From Photobacterium frigidiphilum (GTDB lineage: Bacteria; Pseudomonadota; Gammaproteobacteria; Enterobacterales; Vibrionaceae), in assembly GCF_003025615.1 (NCBI RefSeq), contig NZ_PYMJ01000023.1:32782-96781 (forward strand): DNA of 64,000 nucleotides. The letters run 5' to 3'. A model generated the notes under the pieces. The model did not search any database and was not told the origin of the DNA. It saw nothing but the letters and a program-made list of their open reading frames with translations. The translations under genes and the position numbers were made by a program. Positions 8,874-17,387 of the stretch are shown one piece after another (within the stretch, counting starts at the first letter, position 1; each line of letters starts with the position of its first letter).

Positions 8874-9839
8874 TTACTTAGTTGATAAGCTAATTACGGG
8901 CTTTTTTTTTGGCCAGTAATAAAAAATATAATGCCACCCTACCCACAAGACTAACCCAGTTGCGACGGTAATTTCAAATATGCCTAATCGTTCTAACCAA
9001 GCCCAGTGTGGATGATCAATTACTAGCCAGTCGGTTAAACGGTCGATCGATACCGCACTGATTACCGAAGGAAAAGTAACAGCCGCTAATGATGGTTGAA
9101 ACCGGTGTTTTAAAAGATCGAAATAACACAAATACACCAGAATAGTCATGGTGATACCAATACCTGCTAATGCGCCCACTAAAACAGGGTCGGGTTCAGC
9201 AACATTTAGTAAATAGGCGGTTAAAGAAAGGTTAACGGGGGCGGCCATAATGGCCAATGTCGGCCTTGCTGGACGAGGCATTCTACCTGCAAAGCACAAA
9301 CGATATAGCACAACAGGTAGCATGATAAAATATACAGCGATACAGAAATGCGTCATGGTAACGGCTAAATCAGAGTGTCCTAGTTGAGCGCCTGCTAACG
9401 TGCCACTGATAGCACCTACAGGGTATAAAAACCAACTAGGGTAGAGATGGATTAAGCGGAATTTACGTAGCTGAAAACTAAAAAAAAGTATCATCATAGT
9501 AAAGTGAAGCAGTAAGGCTGGGTACCAAAGTAAGCGGGCACTCACGACATGCATAGAAGACCAATAATCTGATAAAACCAGCATAGTCATCGACATCGGT
9601 GCCATTAAACTGCCATAAAGCGGGTGTTTTAAATCGACAATAAATAATTGCGGATTGAAGATATATTTGAGTACTACTGGTATTAATAGACAGGCGCCAA
9701 TAAGAGCACATATTCCGCGAATAATATCGCCACTACTGGGTAAAAAGAGTGACCATGCTAATCCTAACCCTGTAAAAGCCAATGCTAATGCGGCTTGGGC
9801 TGTAGGAACTTGTTGTAAAGCAACGCCTATCGGTGACAT
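8874..9839 (-). CDS. TDT-family (TehA/Mae1-like) transporter
   Basis: The 321-residue protein has about ten hydrophobic helices and the character of the tellurite-resistance/dicarboxylate transporter family (SLAC1/TehA/Mae1 fold), for example LKHPLYGSLMAPMSMTML near residue 75 and the PSWFLYPVGAISG stretch near 136. Members carry anions such as sulfite, malate or tellurite-related species. It lies 312 bases upstream of the molybdoenzyme gene on the same strand; a shared function is not established. The family call is fairly secure; the substrate is unknown. Confidence 0.7.
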   Translation of the reverse strand: MSPIGVALQQVPTAQAALALAFTGLGLAWSLFLPSSGDIIRGICALIGACLLIPVVLKYIFNPQLFIVDLKHPLYGSLMAPMSMTMLVLSDYWSSMHVVSARLLWYPALLLHFTMMILFFSFQLRKFRLIHLYPSWFLYPVGAISGTLAGAQLGHSDLAVTMTHFCIAVYFIMLPVVLYRLCFAGRMPRPARPTLAIMAAPVNLSLTAYLLNVAEPDPVLVGALAGIGITMTILVYLCYFDLLKHRFQPSLAAVTFPSVISAVSIDRLTDWLVIDHPHWAWLERLGIFEITVATGLVLWVGWHYIFYYWPKKKPVISLSTK

Positions 9840-10553
9840 CTATATCACAATCCTTCTGATTTCGATTCATTTTCGTGGGGTTAAGAATGCACTCAAATCT
9901 GGCGCTAGAGAACCCGTTACAAATGTTACACTAAAATAACATTCTATTGTTTAATCGATGCTTAAAAGTGGCATTTCTAATCAACATTTTATCGTCGTTT
10001 TAGCGGTGAAAGTCAGTGTAAATCTTTGGATAAATGAAATTTTGCAGTTGTCTCTATAGATATAGAAAAATAATTTGCTTAATTCGCAATCCTTGACCAT
10101 ATTTAAGTTGTAACCTGTATTGAGTGTTTAAATGGTTTAGCTTCTCGGAGGATATGAGCGGTACTCGTCTTACTCAGAATGCAGGTTTCAGGGTGTGCTT
10201 GGTGATTACATCAGGTACCTTACGATACAAAGCAACAAAGCAACAAAGCAACAAAGCAACAAAGCAACAAAGCAACAAGTAAAAGAAGTAATAAGTAAAA
10301 GAAGCAAAGTAACAAGTAAAAACGTAAGTAAATGTGTAATGCGAAAAGCACTAAGTCGACAACTTCAGTGTTAACAATTTGGTAGATACACCGAAAATTT
10401 GTTTTACTTCGCCAATACAGACTAGTTCGATAAAGCTACTTATAGCATCGAATACGGCATACTCATCGTAATGAGTGGCGAAGACAGAAAGACGATATAC
10501 AGAAAAAACCTTGCGTGTGCTGAGTAGGTAGACGAAGGTAAGTAAATCGAACA
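9840..10553. other. Gene-poor region with tandem repeat
   Basis: About 710 bases without a convincing gene. It contains the AAAGCAAC tandem array (10229-10276) followed by related degenerate AAGTAAAA/AAGCAAAG units to about 10330. An 84-codon minus-strand frame (10351-10605) crosses a plus-strand hairpin and resembles nothing I know, so it is not called. Confidence 0.4.
10229..10276. repeat. Tandem octamer array, six units of AAAGCAAC
   Basis: Six perfect consecutive copies of AAAGCAAC span 10229-10276. Imperfect relatives (AAGTAAAAG, AAGCAAAGT) continue for another 50 bases. It lies outside any gene. Such arrays change length by slipped-strand mispairing. Confidence 0.9.
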
Positions 10554-10585
10554 AAGCCGCACTGCAATGGTGCGGCTTATCTTTT
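10554..10585 (+). terminator. Terminator-like hairpin
   Basis: AAGCCGCAC and GTGCGGCTT pair perfectly over 9 bases around a 7-nt loop, followed by ATCTTTTGG. No plus-strand gene was recognised upstream; it may end an unannotated transcript or be left from a lost gene. Confidence 0.5.
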
Positions 10586-10619
10586 GGTTTCGATAAACTG
10601 TCCATTATTAGCCCTCTGC

Positions 10620-11028
10620 GTTGAAGCCATTACCGTGATGGTGACTGGCTCAAAAATGTATCTGAATTTCCTAGGTATACCCATGAAGGCAAGCGTGAGT
10701 TAGCCCTTGATGATGACACTTACCGCATCTTGCCTCCCGCGATATTGGTCATTTTCAGCGGCGGCAGAGAATTAACTTAATTTATCAGTCAGAATTGTGA
10801 CGACTTGGGCGCACGAAATGGGCCATCAGGTCTACTATTGAGTGGGTAAGCTTTCTATTTCGCCGCAGGTGAAAGTACGACCATCATTAACGAAATACGG
10901 TGACATCAATGACAGTGAATGATTTGCCGCTTGGTTGTTAGCGCCCCAGATATTAGAAAGCACTTTACCGGATGCTTTTGCATTCATTACCGAAGCGGTT
11001 ACTACTGCGAGTTAACCAAAAAGGACAG
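10620..11028 (+). pseudogene. Decayed reading frames of unknown origin
   Basis: Protein-like stretches can be read on the plus strand but are broken by stops. First is a run containing KRELALDDDTYRILPPA (about 10690-10780). Then comes VTTWAHEMGHQVYY ending in TGA at about 10845. Then follow KLSISPQVKVRPSLTKYGD and, after another TGA, FAAWLLAPQILE to a stop at 11016. The composition is GC-richer than the neighbours. It looks like a transferred gene in decay; the HEMGH could recall a zinc-protease motif but may be chance. I do not recognise the family. Confidence 0.35.
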
Positions 11029-11031
11029 ATG

Positions 11032-11223
11032 ATGACCCATTTAAACCAAGCCCAAGCCCTGTTTAAAGAGCATTTAACCATTGAATCACTGCGCCATCTA
11101 GATAAGTTGGAGAAGCTGACCAGTGGCGAAGAGGCCGATCAGATCGGTGAACTCTGGGAAGTGGTGATGGCAGATGCAGATGAGGCTGTACTAGATCAGG
11201 CCCGAGAAGAAGGGCTGATTTAA
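11032..11223 (+). CDS. Small acidic protein of unknown function
   Basis: A 63-residue acidic, helix-rich protein (MTHLNQAQALFKEH ... EADQIGELWEVVMADADEAV). The start at 11032 is chosen because AAGGA lies 6 bases upstream. It is in the same GC-richer block as the broken frames before it, and after its stop another degenerate frame runs to about 11395, so it may be the last intact member of a decayed accessory operon. No family is recognised. Confidence 0.45.
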   Translation: MTHLNQAQALFKEHLTIESLRHLDKLEKLTSGEEADQIGELWEVVMADADEAVLDQAREEGLI

Positions 11224-11395
11224 TGGCACGCAAACGGGTATGACGTTCGGTACGCCTTACGAATACGATGCTTCCATCATTTTGGTGGTTCGTCCGATAT
11301 GCGCCCGCAAAATGCCGCCATTCATGGCTAGGTGTTTCGATGACGATATAAAGCAGATTTATCAGATTCTGGATGATTTCCTGATTGTAGACTAA
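11224..11395 (+). pseudogene. Degenerate open stretch after the small acidic gene
   Basis: A frame shifted by one base from the preceding gene reads GTQTGMTFGTPYEYDAS through DDDIKQIYQILDDFLIVD to a stop at about 11395, without a good start codon. It may be the remainder of another decayed gene. No family is recognised. Confidence 0.25.
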
Positions 11396-11465
11396 AGCGC
11401 CTGTATCTCTATCTAAATGGTTGAGTCAACTCACAGTTTTTATGGGTATCCGTAAATCATCGCCA

Positions 11466-11855
11466 TCATTGGTCAAGATAAACAACTAATAAGTCGGTCT
11501 CAACGGCATTTGCCAATTTGGGCACAGATGAGAATAGACGACTCAAAAATGTATGATGGTGGCCGCAAACAACTAAATCGATATCCATTTCTTTAACTAT
11601 CCCTGAGAGTTTTATATGGAGATCGCCTATGACTACTAAGGTGTCTGTAATCGGATAATCACTCTGATCCACCAGTGTTTGTAACTCTTTCTGTAATGTC
11701 AGTTTTTCTTTTTGTGCCAAAACCACCTTATCAACATCCACAAAAACAAATGAAAGTTTGCAATTAGCGCCTTTAGCTAATGAGATCGCTTTATCAATCA
11801 CTATCTGGCTGGATTGAGATAAATCAACAGCCACTAATATGTGCTTATAGCTCAT
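11466..11855 (-). CDS. Universal stress protein, UspA class
   Basis: The 129-residue protein starts with the Usp strand-turn MSYKHILVAVDLSQSS and ends with GHHHTFLSRLFSSVPKLA and a final LLVVYLD strand. The C-terminal motif matches E. coli UspA (GHH..F.S...S) rather than the ATP-binding G-x2-G-x9-G(S/T) type, so it is probably the non-nucleotide-binding class. It is slightly shorter than the usual 140-145 residues. It is probably cytoplasmic, dimeric and stress or starvation induced, and stands alone. Confidence 0.85.
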   Translation of the reverse strand: MSYKHILVAVDLSQSSQIVIDKAISLAKGANCKLSFVFVDVDKVVLAQKEKLTLQKELQTLVDQSDYPITDTLVVIGDLHIKLSGIVKEMDIDLVVCGHHHTFLSRLFSSVPKLANAVETDLLVVYLDQ

Positions 11856-12204
11856 TACTTTCTTCCAATTAGTTATTATATGCTGACCTTAAGTCTAGCA
11901 CCGGAGAGGTTCACTCTAATTCAGAAAACCAAGAAAAACCAAAAATAATCTGCTTAAATTTCAATCAAAAGTGACTGCTGTTTGTCGGGTATCATCGTTA
12001 AACTGTGAACCGTACTGATGTTAAACTCTTGGTTGACTCATCTTTGCCCCGAAATGTGTTGTACGTATTAAGACAGTTCATGAGTAGCATAAAGCAAAGC
12101 AGGTAGATCTTGATATTATTGAATATACTTATTAATTGTTGCTAATAACGTATTATTTTTGCACTACCTTTAGATTGTCACTGTAACGGAAGGAGTAAAG
12201 TCAT

Positions 12205-12408
12205 ATGCCACTTTTTGCCTGTCCAACTTGCGAAAAACTAATTTCAAAACGAGCCCATAACTGCCCACAGTGCGGTGAGCCAGACCCATTTAACTACTAT
12301 AGCCGCAAGAGTTGGATCGAACGTTTAGTGTGGACAGTTGTGATAGTGGCAATCGTAGTCTTTAGCTGGCAGGTATTGTTCCCAATGTTAATGGAAGCTG
12401 TGGGCTAA
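12205..12408 (+). CDS. Small zinc-ribbon membrane protein
   Basis: The 67-residue protein has an N-terminal zinc ribbon with two CxxC pairs (CPTC near residue 6 and CPQCG near 20) and one strongly hydrophobic C-terminal helix (WTVVIVAIVVFSWQVLFPML). GGAGTAAAG lies upstream of the ATG. Such proteins are common and of unknown role; the ribbon should face the cytoplasm. It stands alone next to decayed mobile DNA. Confidence 0.65.
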   Translation: MPLFACPTCEKLISKRAHNCPQCGEPDPFNYYSRKSWIERLVWTVVIVAIVVFSWQVLFPMLMEAVG

Positions 12409-12514
12409 AGTAAGGTTAGACTCATTTCTAGCGTTTTCTGTAACCGACCATAAAGAATGACAAATATGAGAGTAGGTGGGATTGTGCAGGATCTCGTGGG
12501 CGGGCCTTGTATTT

Positions 12515-12544
12515 ATGGTAAGGAATTTCAATATTCCTTACCAT
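12515..12544. repeat. Perfect 12-bp inverted repeat
   Basis: ATGGTAAGGAAT and ATTCCTTACCAT form a perfect 12-bp stem with a 6-nt loop. There is no T run, so it is a weak terminator candidate. It lies between the zinc-ribbon gene and the IS91 remnant and could be a protein-binding or recombination site. Confidence 0.6.
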
Positions 12545-12660
12545 GAACAGAGGCAGGCGCAAACTGACTCTTTTTCACCTCTGTTATTGCCTACGTTTCT
12601 TTCGTCGCCATTCAACGCCGCATTATTAAACAGATATTGCCTTTTTACCGTCATTTGAAT

Positions 12661-13318
12661 ACACCTATCCCGTACCGGCCATCAGGCCGGCACCAACGTC
12701 GAAGCCGTCAAATCTGAGAGCGGCGTTCCGGCTCGATACCCATTGAAAACCAACCGACTTTGGCACAGCACACATTCATATGGGTCAACATTGACATACC
12801 CTTTCAGCATCGCGGCATAACCGGGCAAGGTGGGTTTCTTTTTCTCTTCCATGTCTAAGGCGTCATACACTTTGGGCAACATCTCACCCCGATGACGATT
12901 GGAAAAAAACCGTAGTAACGGATCATTTTGAAGCCTTTGTCGGGGATATGTTCAACCAGCCTTTCTATTAACGCGGCCAGCGGCAGCGTTAAGCTTTCAA
13001 TTTGACCTGTACGGTGATTCAGATAATCAAACGTCAACATGCCCCTTTGCTGTAATGGCGCAGACGTGAGGCCGACACCGGAGGGCGTTTTAGGTAACGG
13101 CCAAGGTAACTGACCGTCTGCAAGATATTGTCTGTCTTCTTCGCAAAGTGCACTTTCCAGTACCGTTGGTACTGGCTATCGAGAAAGTGACGCCAGTCTC
13201 TTTCCTTTCTGACATTCTCAATGACTGCTTCACGAACGTGACCGATGTGTTTGTTGAGGAACGTCAGCCATTCCTGCTGTCGATTGAAAAGGGCTTTGAG
13301 TGGTTTGTCTGGGTGCAT
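12661..13318 (-). pseudogene. IS91-family transposase remnant
   Basis: Three overlapping minus-strand frames (13318-13034, 13040-12855, 12882-12682) read as consecutive parts of one IS91-type transposase interrupted by two frameshifts. The first part contains TVSYLGRYLKRPP, whose Y-x3-Y pair matches the two catalytic tyrosines of the HUH/Y2 family. The second continues DYLNHRTGQIESLTLPL and PDKGFKMIRYYGFF. The third holds a CVLCQSRL zinc-finger-like segment. A CCGGCC/GGCCGG hairpin at about 12676-12692, just past the 3' end, could be a leftover of the element terminus. The N-terminal part is missing, so it is inactive. Confidence 0.8.
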
Positions 13319-13360
13319 AGACAGGAAGATACCTGTCTATGCCTGTTATGAACAGTAAAA

Positions 13361-13498
13361 CTAACAGGTTGTTAGTTGCTGCCGTAGGCAGCCTATGCTC
13401 ATGTTTCTTATCGCTTTCCTGATAACACTGTTCAAGGACTCGATAACATTGGTGGTGTAGATGGCTCTACGTATATCCTGAGGGTAGTTACATATTAG
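13361..13498 (-). pseudogene. IS256-family transposase C-terminal fragment
   Basis: On the minus strand from 13498 to the TAG at 13361 the translation contains YPQDIRRAIYTTNVIESLNS followed by VIRKAIRN. This is the highly conserved C-terminal signature of IS256/Mutator-type transposases. The rest of the gene and its ends are absent. It abuts the IS91 remnant, showing nested insertion and decay. Confidence 0.8.
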
Positions 13499-13521
13499 AC
13501 GAGCTGAAAAAGCACTAAAAT

Positions 13522-13551
13522 AAAACAGCCGCTTCATTAAGCTGCTGTTTT
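13522..13551 (-). terminator. Terminator of the ClpP-like lipoprotein gene
   Basis: AAAACAGC(A/C)GCTT and its complement form a 13-bp stem with one mismatch and a 4-nt loop, followed on the minus strand by TTTTATTTTA. It lies 18 bases past the stop codon of the 13569-14675 gene and could work in both directions. Confidence 0.75.
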
Positions 13552-13568
13552 ATTATTGAACTCTCAAC

Positions 13569-14675
13569 CTAGTCTATTTGAGTAATAAAACCATATTTAT
13601 CAGAGTCAGCTTTAGTCATCCAATGAGCTCCGTTTGCTGGGGCTGAATCTAAAGTAAACAAGTAAAAGTCGATGCCTTTGTCACCCATCACAGTTTTAAA
13701 ATAAGTCGCCTGTTTACGGTGGCTTTCATCAGTGTATGGGAATTCTTTGGCTGTTTTATCACCGTCACCCCAGCTGTGTACACCAACTTGCTTGTTTAAC
13801 TCAATAGCGTTATTCACATTTGAACGTTGTAATATACGTTGCTTACCTGCTGCGAATAAATCCGTACCGCCAGAGAAAACCGAGCCTGTAGCTGTTACGA
13901 CAGTGTTCATATTATGGTTTTTGATCATTTTCCCAGTGTACATGTTGATATCGTCGTCACCACTACCACCAATATGAGTATTGAATGTCATCACCATGTT
14001 GCTTCCTTCGTTAGCTTGTACAATATCTCCAAGCTGTAAGAAAGTTGTGAAGCCAAGTGTGGAGTTAATTCGCTCACCCGTTCCGTCTTCACCCAAGATA
14101 TCTTTAAAGAATCCATTGAAAGCAAATGAAGTCGTGATATTGACTTGGTCAGCAGTCACTGTTGAAGTCAAAATTGTCGAACCAATACTGCCCAAAACCT
14201 CTTCTGCCTCTGAGTAGTATTCAAGCTCAACTGAACGTTTGTTACCTGTCGTTGTTTTAATTAATGTCGTATCGTTAGATATGGAGCGTGCTGAACGGCT
14301 GCAATCGAAAGTATCGATCGTGCTCGAATCTTTATAAATAATGCACGGTTTTCCTTCATCGGCACCACGCAAGTAAAGATCTAAACTATTACCATTGTTA
14401 TCAGCTAACTTTACTAGTGTGACTTCGTCACCAAATGATTCAGCAAACTCCATTTTTGAATACATAGTTCCGTCGTAAGACAAACGCATAGACTCAAGAA
14501 TTTCTTGGCGCTCTTCTACTAGTTCGGTTAATGCTTCATTCGTGAATTTGTAATTGGCTAGCGGTTTAGCCGTTGCGGTTGGCTTAGTTTTCGAGGTACC
14601 ACCGTGAGAGCCAGAGTTGCACCCAGCTAAAAGAATAAGAGAGGCAGCGAGTAAAATAGTGCGGTAATGATTCAT
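13569..14675 (-). CDS. Lipoprotein, possible ClpP-like fold (COG3904-like)
   Basis: The 368-residue protein begins with a lipoprotein signal (lipobox ILLAGC, Cys19), so it is probably membrane-anchored in the periplasm. The C-terminal part (about residues 255-360) contains SVFSGGTDLFAAGKQR, then QVGVHSWGDGD and DFYLFTLDSAPANGAHWMT. This resembles a family of periplasmic proteins with a ClpP/crotonase-like fold, where a Ser near SVFSGG and the His of GVHSW would be candidate catalytic residues. The middle is unfamiliar. It is divergent from, and 136 bases away from, an RstAB-like system, so it may be a target or ligand-sensing partner. The fold call is tentative. Confidence 0.55.
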   Translation of the reverse strand: MNHYRTILLAASLILLAGCNSGSHGGTSKTKPTATAKPLANYKFTNEALTELVEERQEILESMRLSYDGTMYSKMEFAESFGDEVTLVKLADNNGNSLDLYLRGADEGKPCIIYKDSSTIDTFDCSRSARSISNDTTLIKTTTGNKRSVELEYYSEAEEVLGSIGSTILTSTVTADQVNITTSFAFNGFFKDILGEDGTGERINSTLGFTTFLQLGDIVQANEGSNMVMTFNTHIGGSGDDDINMYTGKMIKNHNMNTVVTATGSVFSGGTDLFAAGKQRILQRSNVNNAIELNKQVGVHSWGDGDKTAKEFPYTDESHRKQATYFKTVMGDKGIDFYLFTLDSAPANGAHWMTKADSDKYGFITQID

Positions 14676-14811
14676 TTGATTGTTCCCAGTTTTGATTCTG
14701 GGGCTATTTTATTGAGGAAAAATGTAATTTACTGTCGCGACCATGTATGGAATTGTACCCAACATAGTTAGAATGACGATCGTAACTCAAGGACTACAAG
14801 GCAGAGACTGA

Positions 14812-15516
14812 ATGACACAACCGAAGATGATCATCGTTGAAGACGACTTAAAACTTCAACAAATGCTAAAAGATTACTTTATTACACAAAACTTCGATGT
14901 AATGGCATTAAACGACGGCAGTGACGCTGCACAAATAATCCTTGATGAGCAGCCAGATATTGTTTTGCTTGATCTTATGCTGCCTGTAACTGACGGGCTT
15001 ACAATCTGCCGACAGACTCGTACACTCTATCGGGGTAAGATTTTGATACTAACCGCTAGCGACGATGACTTTGACCATGTTGCCGGGCTAGAAATTGGTG
15101 CTGATGACTATGTTACCAAGCCAATCAAGCCCCGAGTATTACTTGCGAGAGTTCGCTCCCTGCTTCGCCGTCAAGATAACGCTACAGCTTCAATCGATAA
15201 CCCTGATCTGCTTAACTTTGGCAAACTCGTCCTTAAAAACAAGTACAAGAAGTGTGAATTCGCTGGTGCAGTATTACCACTGACAGATAGCGAGTTTGAT
15301 CTGCTTTGGCTGTTAGCAAGTAACCCTGATGCACCTTTGTCTCGCGACCACCTAACTCAAACACTACGAGGTATTGAGTACGATGGTATCGACCGAACTA
15401 TCGATAACAAAGTGGTCAGGTTAAGAAAACTGCTCGGAGATGGCAACGCTGCAGCAGAGAAGGTTCAAACAATCAGAGGGAAAGGCTACCTGTTTGTTTC
15501 AACCGCTTGGAATTAA
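14812..15516 (+). CDS. OmpR-family response regulator, RstA-like
   Basis: The 234-residue protein has a receiver domain (acidic pair VEDDLK near residue 10, phosphoacceptor Asp in DIVLLDLMLP near 54, Lys in YVTKPI near 104). It ends in an OmpR-type winged helix (RTIDNKVVRLRKLLGD ... VQTIRGKGYLF). DIVLLDLMLPVTDGLTICR closely recalls RstA of E. coli. It binds DNA when phosphorylated by the partner kinase encoded 36 bases downstream. The pair is transcribed divergently from the lipoprotein gene at 13569, a likely target. Confidence 0.85.
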   Translation: MTQPKMIIVEDDLKLQQMLKDYFITQNFDVMALNDGSDAAQIILDEQPDIVLLDLMLPVTDGLTICRQTRTLYRGKILILTASDDDFDHVAGLEIGADDYVTKPIKPRVLLARVRSLLRRQDNATASIDNPDLLNFGKLVLKNKYKKCEFAGAVLPLTDSEFDLLWLLASNPDAPLSRDHLTQTLRGIEYDGIDRTIDNKVVRLRKLLGDGNAAAEKVQTIRGKGYLFVSTAWN

Positions 15517-15552
15517 CAGCGCTCAGGTCGAGCGCGAGTGAAGAGGACGCTA

Positions 15553-16884
15553 ATGCGACGTATCTATCTGGAATCCATGGTGGGCTTAATGGCTTGCTTT
15601 TTAACAGGGTTGATAACTTATGAAATCTCCGTTTATCAACTCAATACCGACTATGAGTTTGTACTTCAAGATTATGAAGCGGTTGCTCACCAACAATTGT
15701 TAGACAATATCGCTAAAAACCAGGGTATTGATGTAGCCCACCAAGCAATTAACCAATTTGTTGAGACAACAAGAAACATTCTGAGAGTTCATGAATCAGG
15801 AGATGATATACCCAAGTTGGTCACTGATTTTTTCACCGTCAACCCTACTATTCCAGTCTTCTACGATGAAGAAAGAGATCTGTGGTTTCGTCTTTCTGGA
15901 AGCAATAACACCTACCATTACTTCCCTAACGAGCAGACTCTAGTCCGAGAAAAAATTGAGTTCGAAGACGATTTGCTTTGGGTATTCTTTATATCTAGCT
16001 TTGTCGTTTATGGCTTAGGTCACCTATTGATTATCTTTCGCCGCGTAAACAAGCTGGAGCAAGCAACACTTCGCTTTGCTGAGGGTGATTTATCTTCTCG
16101 AGCGGAGACATCCGGTGGCAGCTCCATTGGTACATTGAACAAGTCATTCAATATCATGGCAGACAGAATTTTCCACCTCATTGAAAGTAATCGTTCCCTC
16201 ACTAACGCCGTAGCTCATGAATTGCGAACCCCAGTATTTCGTATTCAATGGCAAGCTGAGTTATTGAAAGACACGTCACTCAGTAATGAACAGCGTGCCA
16301 CCGTTGAGAGTATCGTGGAAGATACTGAAGAAATGGAACAAATGGTCGATGAGCTCTTGTACTACGCCAAGCTAGATAATAGTCGTCTTGAATTAGTGCG
16401 CGAATCATTATTGCCTGCCGACATTCTTAATAACACGATGAATCGTTGGATGAAAGAAACCGATCTCAATATCCACCTGTCTCAACCTCAAGTCATTGAT
16501 AATTCAGCCTTATATATTGAGGCTGACCGACGGTTAATCAACCGCGCTTTAGATAACTTGGTCCGCAACGCTTTCAAATATGCGCGAACTCAAGTGTTAA
16601 TAGAAGTTGCCGCTGATAATAATAAGCTTCGAATTGCAATCCATGATGACGGTCCAGGTGTGGGAGAAGAACATAAAGCGCATTTATTTGAACCATTCTA
16701 TGTAGGGAACAAAGCACGTAATAAAGCGAAGAGTGGACATGGTTTGGGGCTATCTATTGTTAAAAAGATCTGTGAACAACATGACGCAACTATCGAGATT
16801 GAGCGAAGTCAAACTCTACAAGGTGCATTGTTTATAATGACATTTCCAGTATGTAATAAATTGACTGACAAACCCATACAGTAA
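15553..16884 (+). CDS. Sensor histidine kinase, RstB-like
   Basis: From the chosen ATG at 15553 (GAGGA 5 bases upstream; an in-frame GTG lies at 15538) the protein has 443 residues. It has a transmembrane helix near residues 10-25, a periplasmic domain of about 115 residues, a second helix (LLWVFFISSFVVYGLGHLLIIF), a HAMP linker, a dimerisation helix with the phospho-accepting His in NAVAHELRTPVFR, and an ATPase domain (N box NLVRNAFKYA, G boxes HDDGPGVG and GHGLGLSIV). It should autophosphorylate and pass phosphate to the preceding regulator. The signal is unknown. Confidence 0.85.
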   Translation: MRRIYLESMVGLMACFLTGLITYEISVYQLNTDYEFVLQDYEAVAHQQLLDNIAKNQGIDVAHQAINQFVETTRNILRVHESGDDIPKLVTDFFTVNPTIPVFYDEERDLWFRLSGSNNTYHYFPNEQTLVREKIEFEDDLLWVFFISSFVVYGLGHLLIIFRRVNKLEQATLRFAEGDLSSRAETSGGSSIGTLNKSFNIMADRIFHLIESNRSLTNAVAHELRTPVFRIQWQAELLKDTSLSNEQRATVESIVEDTEEMEQMVDELLYYAKLDNSRLELVRESLLPADILNNTMNRWMKETDLNIHLSQPQVIDNSALYIEADRRLINRALDNLVRNAFKYARTQVLIEVAADNNKLRIAIHDDGPGVGEEHKAHLFEPFYVGNKARNKAKSGHGLGLSIVKKICEQHDATIEIERSQTLQGALFIMTFPVCNKLTDKPIQ

Positions 16885-17055
16885 GCAAAGCGGGACTCTG
16901 GAATAATACTCAACATCGGTCGGGGATGCTTTAAAACCACTTTTAAACAAATATTTATTAAACAGGCTTTTCTTAAATATTAGCTTATGAAATATGTGTT
17001 TTTAAACACCTTTACAGCCTCCGACCAAATTATTGAATAATATTTTGGAGACAAC

Positions 17056-17343
17056 ATGAAAAAGCTAATTCTTATCACAGCCCTATCATTAGTAGCAACT
17101 GGCTGTGCACAACAAACTTTCGTAATGACACCACAAGAAAGTGAACCAACGACTGAACAGTCTCATCACTTCTTTATCAGCGGTCTAGCACAGAAGAAAG
17201 AAATTGATGCTGCAAAAGTATGTGACGGTATCGACAAGGTAGCAAAAGTAGAAGTACAAGAAACATTTGTAAACGGCTTACTAGCCGCTGTGACATTTGG
17301 TATCTACACGCCACGTGAAGCACGTGTTTACTGCAAAGCTTAA
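17056..17343 (+). CDS. bor: Bor-family lipoprotein
   Basis: The 95-residue protein matches phage lambda Bor/Iss closely along its length: lipoprotein signal ending ATGCAQQTF, then HHFFISGLAQKK, AAKVC and a final TFVNGLLAAVTFGIYTP followed by REARVYC. Bor is an outer-membrane lipoprotein linked to serum resistance when carried by lambda in E. coli; homologues are widespread in Vibrionaceae, where the role is unclear. TTTTGGAG precedes the ATG. It sits directly before an IS6-type remnant, so it may have come in with mobile or phage DNA. Confidence 0.85.
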   Translation: MKKLILITALSLVATGCAQQTFVMTPQESEPTTEQSHHFFISGLAQKKEIDAAKVCDGIDKVAKVEVQETFVNGLLAAVTFGIYTPREARVYCKA

Positions 17344-17387
17344 GCAATCACACCACTAGCTGGAACAGTAAACAAAACAACGGCTCA

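Noticed and set aside
10229..10330. CRISPR array
   Set aside because: The repeats are 8-bp direct tandem units without spacers and no cas genes are present.
10351..10605. 84-codon minus-strand frame
   Set aside because: Crosses a plus-strand terminator hairpin and has no recognisable domain or start signal.
10760..10845. HEMGH in a decayed frame as a zinc-protease motif
   Set aside because: The frame is short, broken and without other protease features; five residues alone are not evidence.
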